48,421 nt of DNA from an uncultured Alphaproteobacteria bacterium (GCA_944393715.1 CALYBB010000011.1:1-48421), one strand, 5' to 3'. Positions 25,850-34,185 are shown, counted from the stretch's first letter. Translations and numbers: made by a program. Notes: generated by a model not told the origin, from the letters alone.

Positions 25850-27468
25850 TGTCTTTATTGAAAGTTAAAAATCTTAGCATCGGTTTTCATAGTCCGGCCG
25901 GCTATTCTTATAAAGTGGTCAGAAATATCAGTTTTGAATTGGAAAAAGGCGAAGTCTTGGGAATTGTTGGGGAATCTGGTTCTGGAAAATCGTTGACAGC
26001 GTTGTCTATCTTAGGATTGCTTCCTTATCCTAGAGCTTTTCATTCTGCTGAAACATCTATTATGTTTGCAGGGACGGAATTAATTGATAATCCGCATATT
26101 CAAGAAATAAGAGGGAAAAAAATAGGATTTGTTTTTCAGGAACCGATGTCCAGTCTTAATCCCTTGCAGACGATCGGTCGGCAAATATCGGAGGCGTTGC
26201 TAACGCACAAAAAAATTTCGGTTAAACAAGCGCATGCAGAAGCAATGCGATTGTTATCTTTGACAGGAATTGCCAACCCTAAGAGGCGTTTTAGGGCATA
26301 TCCTCATGAATTGTCAGGTGGACAACGCCAGCGTGTTATGATTGCAATGGCTATAGCCAACAGGCCAGATATTTTGATTGCCGATGAACCCACAACTGCC
26401 CTTGATGTTACGATAGCAGCGCAGATTTTGGAGCTTTTGCTAAAGTTGAAAGAAGAATTGGGTATGGCTGTTATTTTTATTAGCCATGATTTGAACATTG
26501 TTCGCCGGATTGCAGATAAGGTTTTGGTTATGAAAGGCGGTAAGATAGTTGAACGTGGTAGTTGTGAAAATATCTTCAGGTATCCTAAAAATAGTTATAC
26601 AAAAGCTTTAATATGTTCGTCTAATATTTTGAAAAAAAATAGTATTGTCTCCAGAGATATGGCCGCTTCAATTCAGCATTTGGCTGTTAGATTTCCTGTT
26701 GCACGTAATTTTTTTGGGAAAATTGTTGATTATTTTTACGCGGTTAATGGTGTATCATTAACGATTAAAGAAGGAAAAACTTTGGGGTTGGTTGGAGAGT
26801 CCGGATCGGGAAAAACGACATTGGGTTTGGCAATGGCCGGATTAATTGAATCTGTGGGAAAAATATTTGTTAAAGGACAAAATATTAGAGATATTTCTCA
26901 TAAAGAATTGCATAAAAAGATTCAAATTGTTTTTCAAGATCCGTATACCTCTTTGAATCCACGTATGAATGTGTCGGAAATTGTAGGGGAGGGTATCAAG
27001 GTTCACTTTCCTCAGCTGTCAAAAAAAGAAAAAGATGCTCGTATTTGTCAGGTTTTGCAGGAGGTGGGGCTTAAAAGCAACTGTTTGGAAAAATATCCGC
27101 ACGAATTTTCAGGAGGTCAAAGACAGAGAATTGCTATTGCCCGAGCTTTGGTTGTGGAGCCGGAAATTTTAATATTAGATGAACCGACATCGGCTCTGGA
27201 TGTAACAATCGCGGCGCAAATACTGAAACTTTTGCAGAAAATTCAAGAGACAAGGGGAATTTCTTATCTGTTTATTTCTCATGATATGCGGGCCGTAAGA
27301 GCATTGGCGGATGATATTGCGGTTATGAAAGATGGAAAAATAATTGAATTTAGTTCGGCAACGCAACTTTTTGAAAATCCAAAACAAACATATACACGTC
27401 GTTTGATATATTCGGCTGATTTGGAAAAAAAAGAGCGCAGAGGGCTTAAACAGACTCATAAAGGCTAA
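25849..27468 (+). CDS. yejF: ABC transporter, fused dual ATPase, YejF type
   Basis: Cytoplasmic ATPase that powers peptide import, with two complete ATP-binding cassettes in one chain of 539 residues. Each half has a Walker A (GESGSGKSL near 43, GESGSGKTT near 320), a Q-loop, a signature (LSGGQRQR, FSGGQRQR), a Walker B (ILIADEPTTALD, ILILDEPTSALD) and an H-loop (ISHD). The layout equals the OppD-OppF fusion of YejF, DdpDF and GsiA. Position after yejE decides the name. ATG 25849 follows GGAGA. All catalytic motifs are intact. Confidence 0.95.
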   Translation: MSLLKVKNLSIGFHSPAGYSYKVVRNISFELEKGEVLGIVGESGSGKSLTALSILGLLPYPRAFHSAETSIMFAGTELIDNPHIQEIRGKKIGFVFQEPMSSLNPLQTIGRQISEALLTHKKISVKQAHAEAMRLLSLTGIANPKRRFRAYPHELSGGQRQRVMIAMAIANRPDILIADEPTTALDVTIAAQILELLLKLKEELGMAVIFISHDLNIVRRIADKVLVMKGGKIVERGSCENIFRYPKNSYTKALICSSNILKKNSIVSRDMAASIQHLAVRFPVARNFFGKIVDYFYAVNGVSLTIKEGKTLGLVGESGSGKTTLGLAMAGLIESVGKIFVKGQNIRDISHKELHKKIQIVFQDPYTSLNPRMNVSEIVGEGIKVHFPQLSKKEKDARICQVLQEVGLKSNCLEKYPHEFSGGQRQRIAIARALVVEPEILILDEPTSALDVTIAAQILKLLQKIQETRGISYLFISHDMRAVRALADDIAVMKDGKIIEFSSATQLFENPKQTYTRRLIYSADLEKKERRGLKQTHKG

Positions 27469-27502
27469 TGCACAATTTAATATTCGGGAAGAGGGAAAAT
27501 AA

Positions 27503-27847
27503 ATGAGTAAAACAAAGATATATTTCACAATTTTAGCGGCCATCGTGATTGTTGTTGCTATTGGGTATATTATGAATATCAATGCGATAACATATTTTTT
27601 TAATTTATGTCTTGGCTTTGCTGGACAAAATATTTTATCCGTCTCGGCCGCTGTGTGCGCTTTTGTTTTTCTGGGCAATAAAAATTATTGGTTAATCATG
27701 TTTGGTTGTGCCGTTGTTGCGTCTTTATTAATTCAGGTTGTCATTGTCGGGCAAAACGCGGGGATTGTTGTTTTGGCGGCTCGCACCGCAACCTTCTTGG
27801 CAATAGTTTTTCTGATGAATTTTGTTAAATTGCTGATTAATAAATAA
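27503..27847 (+). CDS. Small inner-membrane protein, unknown function
   Basis: A 114-residue very hydrophobic protein with about four TM helices (about 6-25, 31-55, 60-82, 87-110) and short basic ends (MSKTK, KLLINK). It starts 34 bases after yejF, behind a weak GAGGGAAA, so it may be in the same transcript. It has no motif that I recognise. It ends 2 bases before the stop of the convergent isomerase-like gene. Confidence 0.75.
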   Translation: MSKTKIYFTILAAIVIVVAIGYIMNINAITYFFNLCLGFAGQNILSVSAAVCAFVFLGNKNYWLIMFGCAVVASLLIQVVIVGQNAGIVVLAARTATFLAIVFLMNFVKLLINK

Positions 27848-27849
27848 GG

Positions 27850-28632
27850 TTAATCTTTCCAGGTTTGTAGCAGATTCAGCGACATTTGCAGATCTTCGGG
27901 ATAGCCGGTGTGCGTGTCTAGGGAGAAGATTGTCTCGGTTTCAGTTAATTTATCGGCCAAAATATTTTCATAATCAATGTTTCCTTCACCTATGACAACA
28001 AAACGTTTTAGATCAGCGTCGTAGTCTTTTATATGAAAATACAGGCATTTATTTATGATATCTTGCAATTCTTGCGGCTTAAAATCATCGCCGGAGGCAA
28101 GGGTATTTCCTAAATCGAGCAACGGAAATATATTTGAAAATCCATATAATTCAAACAACTGGTGCATTTTGTTAATTGTATCTATATTGCACAGATTGTC
28201 GCTTTCCAGTAGCAAGTTGATTCCTCTTTCTAAGGCTATCTGGCTATAAGTATCCAATTTTTTACCTAAATCTTCAATCGGCAAATTCTCATTTTTAAAA
28301 TAAGAATAGATGCGAATATTGGGAGCGCCGAAAATATCGGCCAGATCCATCAGGGCTATAAAATATTCTTTTTCTGATGTTGTTTGTATGTCGCCGATGC
28401 TTAAGTCTTGTGTGCCTTCTTTCCATCTGAGAAATGGTGAGGACAGAGCGGAGACCAAAATTCCCGCAGCAGATATTTTTTCTGCTAGGGTGAAAGCTTC
28501 TTCTTTGGTTAGTTCGGTAATATTTTTGTTATTTATTTTGCGCAACTCAATATAACGCAACTTATTTTTTCTGGCAAAAGCCAGAGCATCATCAATATTG
28601 GAAAATTCATCATTTATGAAACTTATTTGCAT
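27850..28632 (-). CDS. Sugar phosphate isomerase/epimerase-like TIM-barrel protein
   Basis: A 260-residue protein of the xylose-isomerase-like/AP-endonuclease-2 TIM-barrel superfamily, usually sugar or polyol isomerases needing a divalent metal. Visible elements are IELRKINNKNITELT, LGNTLASGDDF (a D and nearby acidic residues), HIKDYDADLKRFVVIGEGNIDYENIL (the H-x-K-D and G-E-G-x-x-D metal-site motif) and SLDTHTGY. AGGAG precedes the ATG. It is monocistronic and convergent with the small membrane protein. The substrate cannot be given from sequence. Confidence 0.85.
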   Translation of the reverse strand: MQISFINDEFSNIDDALAFARKNKLRYIELRKINNKNITELTKEEAFTLAEKISAAGILVSALSSPFLRWKEGTQDLSIGDIQTTSEKEYFIALMDLADIFGAPNIRIYSYFKNENLPIEDLGKKLDTYSQIALERGINLLLESDNLCNIDTINKMHQLFELYGFSNIFPLLDLGNTLASGDDFKPQELQDIINKCLYFHIKDYDADLKRFVVIGEGNIDYENILADKLTETETIFSLDTHTGYPEDLQMSLNLLQTWKD

Positions 28633-28966
28633 TTTAAGGCTCCTGTATTATCGGCGATTGATAATAGGCCAAAAAGACTAAAAATCAAGACTTATTTATT
28701 TGGGTAAAAATTAATTCATTATGGAATTCTCCATTTATCCTCCAGACGCATTGTATACCATTGTATCTTTTTGTCAAAACCCTCTTAATTTATTGATAAT
28801 CATATATTTATATGCTAATACCATGCAGATTCTGTTGTCAATTTTTGGAACAGGCGGAAAAGGAACAAAAGCAATAACAAAAACAGCCACAAAATCAGCC
28901 ATGGCAGAACAATGCAAGTTTGTCGCATAATGTATATTATGTATAGTTTTGTAGCTGGTTAAGGCT
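28633..28966. other. Intergenic region without a supported gene
   Basis: 334 bases, AT-rich, between two minus-strand transcripts. A plus-strand ORF at 28721-28930 (69 codons) has no ribosome site and low-complexity composition, so I do not accept it. An AAGGCT/AGCCTT pair (28961-28989) spans the end of the zeta gene but has no T-run. The left part probably holds the promoter of the isomerase-like gene. Nothing else is seen. Confidence 0.6.
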
Positions 28967-29908
28967 TTATCGAGTATGGGTGGAGCCTTTTATGCTTCCT
29001 TTTTGCTGTCGACGCAGATTAATCATATTTTGAATACCGTTGCTATTATCAATAAGATAGATACCGGAAGCTTTCCGGAATGTGTTGTAACATGCGGCAA
29101 CTTCTTTTAAATGTTCTTCTGATGCGTTACGATTCAACATATTTTCATAAATATTTTCCCATGATGTTTTGATAAATTTTAATGAATCCATCGTTAGATA
29201 ATCTTCTCGGGACTTAATAATGGCTCGCATAATATCTTGCTCATTCGGCTGATTAATTTGCTCGGTATCATAATAGCTTTGAAAATTACGATTATAAACT
29301 CTTACTCTGTCCGCAATTCCTTCCTTATACATTCTTGAAACGATTTCCGGCAGAAGTTCGTAGGCCGTATCGTGTGTCTCCATGGTTACGGGAAAACCAA
29401 CGCCCAAACTTTTTATTTGTTCTTCTCGGCGGAAGAACATTGAAACTTCGCTCAAATAGCGGTGTATTCCCAAGGCCACACATTCTATGCGATATCCGGC
29501 GTTTTTGACTTTCAGTAGTGTTCCCATTTTCCAGTCGGTTGGATTTGAAAGAATGCTGTCTATTTGCAGGTTGTATTTATTTTCAACTATTTCATCAACT
29601 AATTTCTCTCGAGTCCAGCTCATATCGGCTTTTGTTATGAACGGGTATTCTGCTGGATTCTCTTTCAATAAACGGCCGGCATAAGGCAACAAAATGCGAA
29701 TATCGTCTCCGCCAAATTTGGCCGGCTCAGGAGATATGTGCTGGGCGCATCTTTCTGATGCTGTTGTTTTTCCGGCGCCGGGTTGTCCCGTCAGCAAGAC
29801 AAAAGTCGGATTGTTTGAAGGCTTTTTGTCGCCTAAAAAAAGCGGCTTAATAACATCGTTATACCACTGATGACGTTCTTTTTCGTTTAGAATATTGCCA
29901 TAACCCAT
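28967..29908 (-). CDS. Zeta-toxin family kinase
   Basis: A 313-residue P-loop kinase. Zeta toxins phosphorylate UDP-N-acetylglucosamine and block cell-wall synthesis; related proteins phosphorylate other small molecules. Walker A GQPGAGKTT is at 41-49, the catalytic-acid region FGGDDIRILLP follows, and the later segment VALGIHRYLSEVSMFFRRE fits the zeta lid/arginine region. Start ATG overlaps the stop of the 83-aa ORF by one base (TAATG), the layout of an antitoxin-toxin pair. It is the last gene of an overlapping operon. True toxicity is not shown; a housekeeping kinase role is possible. Confidence 0.85.
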   Translation of the reverse strand: MGYGNILNEKERHQWYNDVIKPLFLGDKKPSNNPTFVLLTGQPGAGKTTASERCAQHISPEPAKFGGDDIRILLPYAGRLLKENPAEYPFITKADMSWTREKLVDEIVENKYNLQIDSILSNPTDWKMGTLLKVKNAGYRIECVALGIHRYLSEVSMFFRREEQIKSLGVGFPVTMETHDTAYELLPEIVSRMYKEGIADRVRVYNRNFQSYYDTEQINQPNEQDIMRAIIKSREDYLTMDSLKFIKTSWENIYENMLNRNASEEHLKEVAACYNTFRKASGIYLIDNSNGIQNMINLRRQQKGSIKGSTHTR

Positions 29909-30159
29909 TATTCTTTCTCCATTCTTTTTAAATTGGGTAGATATAATTGTTGCACTTTAGATATTAGTTCTTGCCGTGTCAGATAGCGCATATCATGTTT
30001 AATTTGGCGCATTTTGGTTACATAATTTTCTTTATTTTGCGGCTTTTTAAGCAATCTTATAGAATATTCTCTGTATAAAGACAGCAAAATATAATGCGCC
30101 ATTTCAATATCATTAATTTTTTGTTCTTGTTCAGCTACAGCCATTCGATGATTTTCCAT
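29908..30159 (-). CDS. Small helical protein, candidate antitoxin of the zeta kinase
   Basis: An 83-residue basic, all-helical-looking protein (MAHYILLSLYREYSIRLL, then MRQIKHDMRYLTRQELISKVQQLYLP). It is similar in size and helical character to epsilon antitoxins (about 90 residues), although I see no sequence match. It overlaps the zeta start by one base and the end of the phosphatase gene by 25 bases. No DNA-binding motif is apparent, so autoregulation would need another factor. The antitoxin role is inferred from position only. Confidence 0.7.
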   Translation of the reverse strand: MENHRMAVAEQEQKINDIEMAHYILLSLYREYSIRLLKKPQNKENYVTKMRQIKHDMRYLTRQELISKVQQLYLPNLKRMEKE

Positions 30160-30716
30160 TCACCATCATCCTTTCTGATGTGTAAGATTGCCGCATTTTT
30201 GATTTCTTGTGCCGGCTGTTTTAATGCGACGCAGGTTTGCGCTAACATGATACCATGTGATGATACGGCAATAGCATTATAATTTTTATTTGACCAATAT
30301 TCCAAACCGGAAAAAATACGCTCCCTAACCTGTTTTTTGCTTTCGCCTCCGGGATAACAAGCATCGTCCGTGCCATCCTGCGGGTTATGTAGTTTGTCGA
30401 AAATATCACCGTATTCGGCCATAATTCTGGTATAATGCCACCCTTCAACCACACCGACGTTAACTTCAATAAAATTTTTATCTGTTTCTATGGGGACATT
30501 TAGCAAACGGTTGGCTTGCTCGGCTGTTTGCAGAGCTCTTTTCAGCGGAGAGGATACAATCAACTGTATTCCTTTGTCTTTCAGCCGTTCGCCGATACTT
30601 CGCGCCTGCTCAAGCCCTAGTTCTGTCAAGACGGAATCATTAGTTTGTCCCTGAGTGCGGCCAGTCAGATTATAAGTACTCTGTCCGTGTCTAAATATAT
30701 AAAAATCTTTTGTCAT
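30135..30716 (-). CDS. Histidine phosphatase family protein (phosphoglycerate-mutase-like)
   Basis: A 193-residue cytoplasmic phosphatase with the nucleophile motif F-R-H-G-Q-S-T-Y-N near residue 9, the SSPLKRALQTAE arginine region, the acid FIEVNVGVVEGW and the second histidine VSSHGIML. All catalytic positions are present. Such enzymes remove phosphate from sugar phosphates, nucleotides or cobalamin precursors, and the substrate is unclear. It begins inside the end of the pip gene (4-base overlap) and runs 25 bases into the small ORF. Confidence 0.9.
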   Translation of the reverse strand: MTKDFYIFRHGQSTYNLTGRTQGQTNDSVLTELGLEQARSIGERLKDKGIQLIVSSPLKRALQTAEQANRLLNVPIETDKNFIEVNVGVVEGWHYTRIMAEYGDIFDKLHNPQDGTDDACYPGGESKKQVRERIFSGLEYWSNKNYNAIAVSSHGIMLAQTCVALKQPAQEIKNAAILHIRKDDGEWKIIEWL

Positions 30717-31633
30717 TTCAACACCTTGTAATATTCTTTTTGAATGGTTTTGTGCAGTTTGGTACTGACATGGCCAAAATCCGGCACAATAATCAGTTTG
30801 GAATTTGGCAGAGCTTTATGGATATCCCAAGCTCCTTTGAGAGGTGCAACAAAATCAAGTCGATTATGTATTATGAAAGTTTCCAGCTTTTTTATTTTTT
30901 GTATACTCTTCAAAATATCATTCTTGCCTAAGAAGAAATTATGTGCCACGTAATGCATGAATATGCGCTGTGAGGCCAATTCCTGAGGCGAAAGCTCGGT
31001 AAAATGCCCGAAATCTGGCTGCATACTGCCGCAAATACGCTCAAACCAACCATAATGATTAGCGGCTTTGAGCTGATCTTGTAGTTTGTCGGAGCGGATT
31101 AGTTTATTGTAATAGCCGACGATTTTTCCTGCCGATTCTTTTTCCAGTTTTTCAACAAAATCAGGATAGCAATAACGATTGCCATCAAATTCCCAGCGAC
31201 GATAGTCTTCATTTGCCAAAAAAACTTGTGATAACAACAATTTATCGACCTTTTTGGGATTTTGTTCTGCCCATAATAAAGCTAATGTCGAGCCCCATGA
31301 CGCGCCTCTTAAGATTATTTTGGTTTTAATATTTAGCCAATCAATCAACCTTGTAACATCGCTTAGCAAATCATGGGTGGTGTTGTGTTCTAATTTTCCC
31401 AAAGGCTGTGATTTGCCGCAACCACGTTGATCAAACATAATGACTCGATATTTGCGCAAATTTGCCTGTTTGGCGTATCGTGCTTTGCTGCTGCCGCCGG
31501 GACCGCCATGAAACATTATAACAGGTCGGCCTTTGGGGTTGCCAAATTCGGCAAAATAAACTTTATGTCCTTTTTCTTCAGGCAACCAGCCTTCATTAAA
31601 AGGTTTTGGCGTCAGCCATTTTGACCAGAACAT
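30713..31633 (-). CDS. pip: Proline iminopeptidase-like alpha/beta hydrolase
   Basis: A 306-residue cytoplasmic serine hydrolase expected to remove N-terminal proline from peptides. Family marks are the oxyanion HGGPGGSS, MFDQRGCGKSQP and HNTTHDLLSDVTRL, the nucleophile elbow GASWGST, and the Asp (RLDFVAP) and His (DFGHVS) of the triad. ATG 31633 is chosen because GGGAGGAAG lies 5 bases before it; a start at 31663 would lengthen the overlap with queH. It overlaps queH by 22 bases. The enzyme name is by similarity; other alpha/beta hydrolases share parts of this pattern. Confidence 0.88.
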   Translation of the reverse strand: MFWSKWLTPKPFNEGWLPEEKGHKVYFAEFGNPKGRPVIMFHGGPGGSSKARYAKQANLRKYRVIMFDQRGCGKSQPLGKLEHNTTHDLLSDVTRLIDWLNIKTKIILRGASWGSTLALLWAEQNPKKVDKLLLSQVFLANEDYRRWEFDGNRYCYPDFVEKLEKESAGKIVGYYNKLIRSDKLQDQLKAANHYGWFERICGSMQPDFGHFTELSPQELASQRIFMHYVAHNFFLGKNDILKSIQKIKKLETFIIHNRLDFVAPLKGAWDIHKALPNSKLIIVPDFGHVSTKLHKTIQKEYYKVLK

Positions 31634-32166
31634 TTTGCTTCCTCCCGCGGTTTGCAGCCGCAATAAGTTTGATTGTAAAGACTGAGTTCTTTGATTAGCT
31701 GCCTGCGCCGTTCTTGCATGCCACCTTTGCGTCCTTCAATTTCCAGATAAGGCAGCCCTGCCCGCGCCGCTTCGGCATGTGCGGCACGGTTAACTTGATT
31801 TAAATCTTTGTAGCGTGAGACCCCTAAGACGCTGGCAACCGCGTCAAATCCGTTGTCTTTGGCGTATTCAAACACTCGGCGCAGGCGCATACCAAAACAG
31901 ACCGAACAACGCTCGCCGCGCTCGGGCAGATTCTCCATACCTTTGGTTAGTTCACACCAGCGTTTGTTGTCATATTCAAGTTCAATAAAATTTATATTAT
32001 AGTTTATGCATAATCTTTTGTTTTCGTAGCATCTTTTTTGATATTCGGCCAATGGACGAATGTTTGGATTATAAAAAACAACCGTAAAATCGGCTTTCTC
32101 TCGGGCTAATTTTTCGATGACGGCACAAGAACACGGTGCACAACAAGACAGTAACAAAAAACGCAT
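31612..32166 (-). CDS. queH: Epoxyqueuosine reductase QueH
   Basis: Last step of queuosine biosynthesis, reducing epoxyqueuosine in tRNA anticodons. The 184-residue protein has the cysteine pattern of the non-cobalamin QueH: LSCCAPCSC near the N-terminus, ERCSVCFGMRL in the middle and TYCGC near the end, holding a 4Fe-4S cluster and a nearby metal. Other core elements are FYNPNIRPLAEYQKR, SVLGVSRYKDLNQVN and GGMQERR. It is the first gene of the overlapping minus-strand operon and diverges from the sirtuin. QueH instead of QueG suits an anaerobe. Other que genes are not in the window. Confidence 0.93.
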   Translation of the reverse strand: MRFLLLSCCAPCSCAVIEKLAREKADFTVVFYNPNIRPLAEYQKRCYENKRLCINYNINFIELEYDNKRWCELTKGMENLPERGERCSVCFGMRLRRVFEYAKDNGFDAVASVLGVSRYKDLNQVNRAAHAEAARAGLPYLEIEGRKGGMQERRRQLIKELSLYNQTYCGCKPREEAKCSGQNG

Positions 32167-32240
32167 TTTTTCTTGATTCCTTTTGGTTTTGGATTATAAA
32201 TAGCTCTAGGTTTAAAGCAATAGCTATTTATGGTTTATCA

Positions 32241-32960
32241 ATGAAAATTTTTAAAAATATCGTTATTTTAACCGGTGCCGGAATTTCGGCCGAGTCCGGT
32301 TTGTCGACTTTTCGTTCTGAAAATGGTTTATGGAACAACCATCGAGTAGAGGATGTGGCGACTATAGAAGCTTTTAAACGCAATCCGGCTTATGTTCATG
32401 ATTTTTATAATGACTTAAAAAAAGAGATTTTACAAGCTAAGCCTAATGCGGCGCATTTGGCAATTACTCAATTTCAAAAAGAATATCCGGCTGAGATTGC
32501 TGTTATTACGCAAAATGTTGATCTTTTGCATGAAAAAGCCGGAAATAGTAATGTTTATCATATTCACGGGCAAATTGACCAAGCGGTTTGCCTAAATTGC
32601 GGACAAACTGTCGGAGCCTCCGGCGATATTGACACTGAAACTGTTTGTCCGAATTGCGGTGTGATCGGCATGATGAAGCCAAATATTGTTTTTTTCGGAG
32701 AGAATCTTTTGTGTATGGACAAGGTCGATGAGCTGCTGCGGCGGTGCGATTTATTTTTGTCTGTTGGGACGTCTGGTGTCGTGTTTCCGGCTGCGGCTTT
32801 TGTGCAGACGGCTAAATATCACGGCGCGGCAACTTATGAATTTAATATGGAACCGACCTCAAATAATTTTTATTTTGACCACCATATTATGGGACCGGCC
32901 GGAACGACCCTGCCCGCTTTTGTCGAGGAGATGATTCGCAGCCTTAAAAGCGGCGATTAA
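32241..32960 (+). CDS. cobB: NAD-dependent protein deacylase, Sir2 family (CobB-like)
   Basis: A 239-residue sirtuin that removes acyl groups from lysine using NAD. GAGISAESGLSTFR (12-25), TQNVDLLHEKAG, catalytic His109 (HIHGQ) and the zinc cysteines C117/C120 and C136/C139 are all present. The start is ATG 32241; an upstream in-frame ATG at 32136 overlaps divergent queH. Class III sirtuins such as E. coli CobB carry Y-x-x-R for succinyl-lysine; here the aligned segment is FYNDLKK, keeping Tyr56 but with Leu59 in place of Arg. Desuccinylase activity may be weak. It converges with galE with a 17-base overlap. Confidence 0.92.
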   Translation: MKIFKNIVILTGAGISAESGLSTFRSENGLWNNHRVEDVATIEAFKRNPAYVHDFYNDLKKEILQAKPNAAHLAITQFQKEYPAEIAVITQNVDLLHEKAGNSNVYHIHGQIDQAVCLNCGQTVGASGDIDTETVCPNCGVIGMMKPNIVFFGENLLCMDKVDELLRRCDLFLSVGTSGVVFPAAAFVQTAKYHGAATYEFNMEPTSNNFYFDHHIMGPAGTTLPAFVEEMIRSLKSGD

Positions 32961-33915
32961 GCTCCCAATTCCAAGCTGTGCGAATAATGGCCTCAATATC
33001 AGTATATTTGGGCTGCCAGCCGAGAATGTTTTTGGCGACCGTGTTGTCGGCGTAAAGTTTGGCCGGATCACCAGACCGACGTTCTGTTTTAACGATCGGA
33101 CATGTTTTGCCGCAAACTTTTTCGGCAGCTTTGATAATTTCAAGTACGGAAGTCGGTATGCCCGTACCTAAATTGATATATCCTTGGTATTTATCAAGCT
33201 TTTCGAGCGCCAAACGATGTGCCGCCGCCAAATCCGAAACATGAATGTAATCACGCAGACAAGTGCCGTCCGGCGTTTCATAATCGCTGCCGAAGATTTT
33301 TACATTCTCCCGCTCGCCCTTAACGGCTTGCAGCACCAAAGGTATCAGGTGAGTTTCCGGATGGTGACTTTCACCAATCAGAGCGCTTTCGTCAGCGCCG
33401 GCGGCATTAAAATATCGCAAAGCAATATATTTCAAGCCATAAGCCTGATGATAATCTCGAAACATGTTTTCAATAGCTAATTTGGTTTGTCCATAAGGGT
33501 TAATCGGCGTTTGGGGATGTTTTTCGTCCATCGGCACATAATGCGGTTGACCGTAAGTGGCGCAAGTGCTGGAGAAGACAATTTTATTGACACCGAACCG
33601 GCGCATGGCTTCCAATAAATTGAAGGTTCCAACAACGTTATTGCGATAGTATTTTGCCGGATCAGAAACGCTTTCGCCAACCAGTGAAAAAGCTGCAAAA
33701 TGGACAACCGCCTCTATTTGGTATGTCGAAAACAACTCATTAAGAGCGTTTTCATCCAATAAATCGGCGGTGATCAGTAAAGAATCCATTACCGCTTCTT
33801 TGTGTCCTGTTGACAGATTATCCGCCACCAGAACATCATATCCGTGTTCTTTCAGGTGTTTGAGCGTATGTGAACCAATATAACCGGCGCCACCCATTAT
33901 CAGAATTTTTGCCAT
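32944..33915 (-). CDS. galE: UDP-glucose 4-epimerase
   Basis: Interconverts UDP-glucose and UDP-galactose with bound NAD, feeding LPS and capsule sugars. A 323-residue extended SDR with GGAGYIGSHT (8-17), the catalytic YGQTK pair with an upstream SSTCATYG, and ALRYFNAAGAD, GTCLRDYIHVSDLA and SGDPAKLYAD, all typical of GalE. AGGAG precedes the ATG. The leader or upstream side holds two hairpins (33978-34055). It ends inside the end of the sirtuin gene. Epimerisation of UDP-GlcNAc is possible but not decidable. Confidence 0.95.
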   Translation of the reverse strand: MAKILIMGGAGYIGSHTLKHLKEHGYDVLVADNLSTGHKEAVMDSLLITADLLDENALNELFSTYQIEAVVHFAAFSLVGESVSDPAKYYRNNVVGTFNLLEAMRRFGVNKIVFSSTCATYGQPHYVPMDEKHPQTPINPYGQTKLAIENMFRDYHQAYGLKYIALRYFNAAGADESALIGESHHPETHLIPLVLQAVKGERENVKIFGSDYETPDGTCLRDYIHVSDLAAAHRLALEKLDKYQGYINLGTGIPTSVLEIIKAAEKVCGKTCPIVKTERRSGDPAKLYADNTVAKNILGWQPKYTDIEAIIRTAWNWELNRRF

Positions 33916-33977
33916 TTTACAATACTCCTAAAATCGGACGACAAATATTGTTCGAAAGCTCTGGACTATTTGCCGTC

Positions 33978-34007
33978 AAAAGTCTTTTGATAGACTTTTA
34001 AATTTTT
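33978..34007. promoter_or_regulatory. Perfect hairpin with T-run in the galE upstream region
   Basis: AAAAGTCT / AGACTTTT, an 8-bp perfect inverted repeat with a 6-base loop, followed on the plus strand by AAATTTTTTT. On plus it resembles a terminator without an obvious upstream gene. On minus it lies in the galE leader or promoter. It could be an operator, an attenuator or the end of a small RNA. Confidence 0.4.
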
Positions 34008-34012
34008 TTGTT

Positions 34013-34055
34013 GTAGAGACGCGGATAGACGTCGGCTATGGACACCTCTACTTTT
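34013..34055. promoter_or_regulatory. Second, two-part inverted repeat upstream of the MATE gene
   Basis: GTAGAG (34013-34018) pairs with CTCTAC (34046-34051), and inside it ATAG pairs with CTAT. TTTT follows on the plus strand. It could be a structured leader or a weak terminator. Function is unknown. Confidence 0.3.
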
Positions 34056-34128
34056 ATGTGTAATATTTAAAGATTAACCAAAGGTAAATATATTGCTGAA
34101 TATTATAACGCAAATGTTGTTTTTTAAC

Positions 34129-34157
34129 TTTACAATTTAAATTTAAGGCGTTAAAAG
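34129..34157 (+). promoter_or_regulatory. Possible promoter of the MATE gene
   Basis: TTTACA (34129-34134) and TAAAAG (34152-34157) are 17 bases apart, 28 bases before the ATG. Confidence 0.35.
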
Positions 34158-34185
34158 GCCTATGGTTTAAATAAAAGGTGAGCAA

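Noticed and set aside
27175..27678. Minus-strand 167-codon ORF across the end of yejF
   Set aside because: Antisense to conserved ABC motifs and crosses the next gene; coding evidence is all on the plus strand.
28721..28930. Plus-strand 69-codon ORF in the gap before the zeta gene
   Set aside because: No Shine-Dalgarno, low-complexity Lys/Thr/Ala stretch and no recognisable domain; most likely a chance open frame.
28967..30159. Mobile toxin-antitoxin island
   Set aside because: No integrase, transposase, attachment repeats or sharp composition change at the borders; the genes overlap their neighbours.
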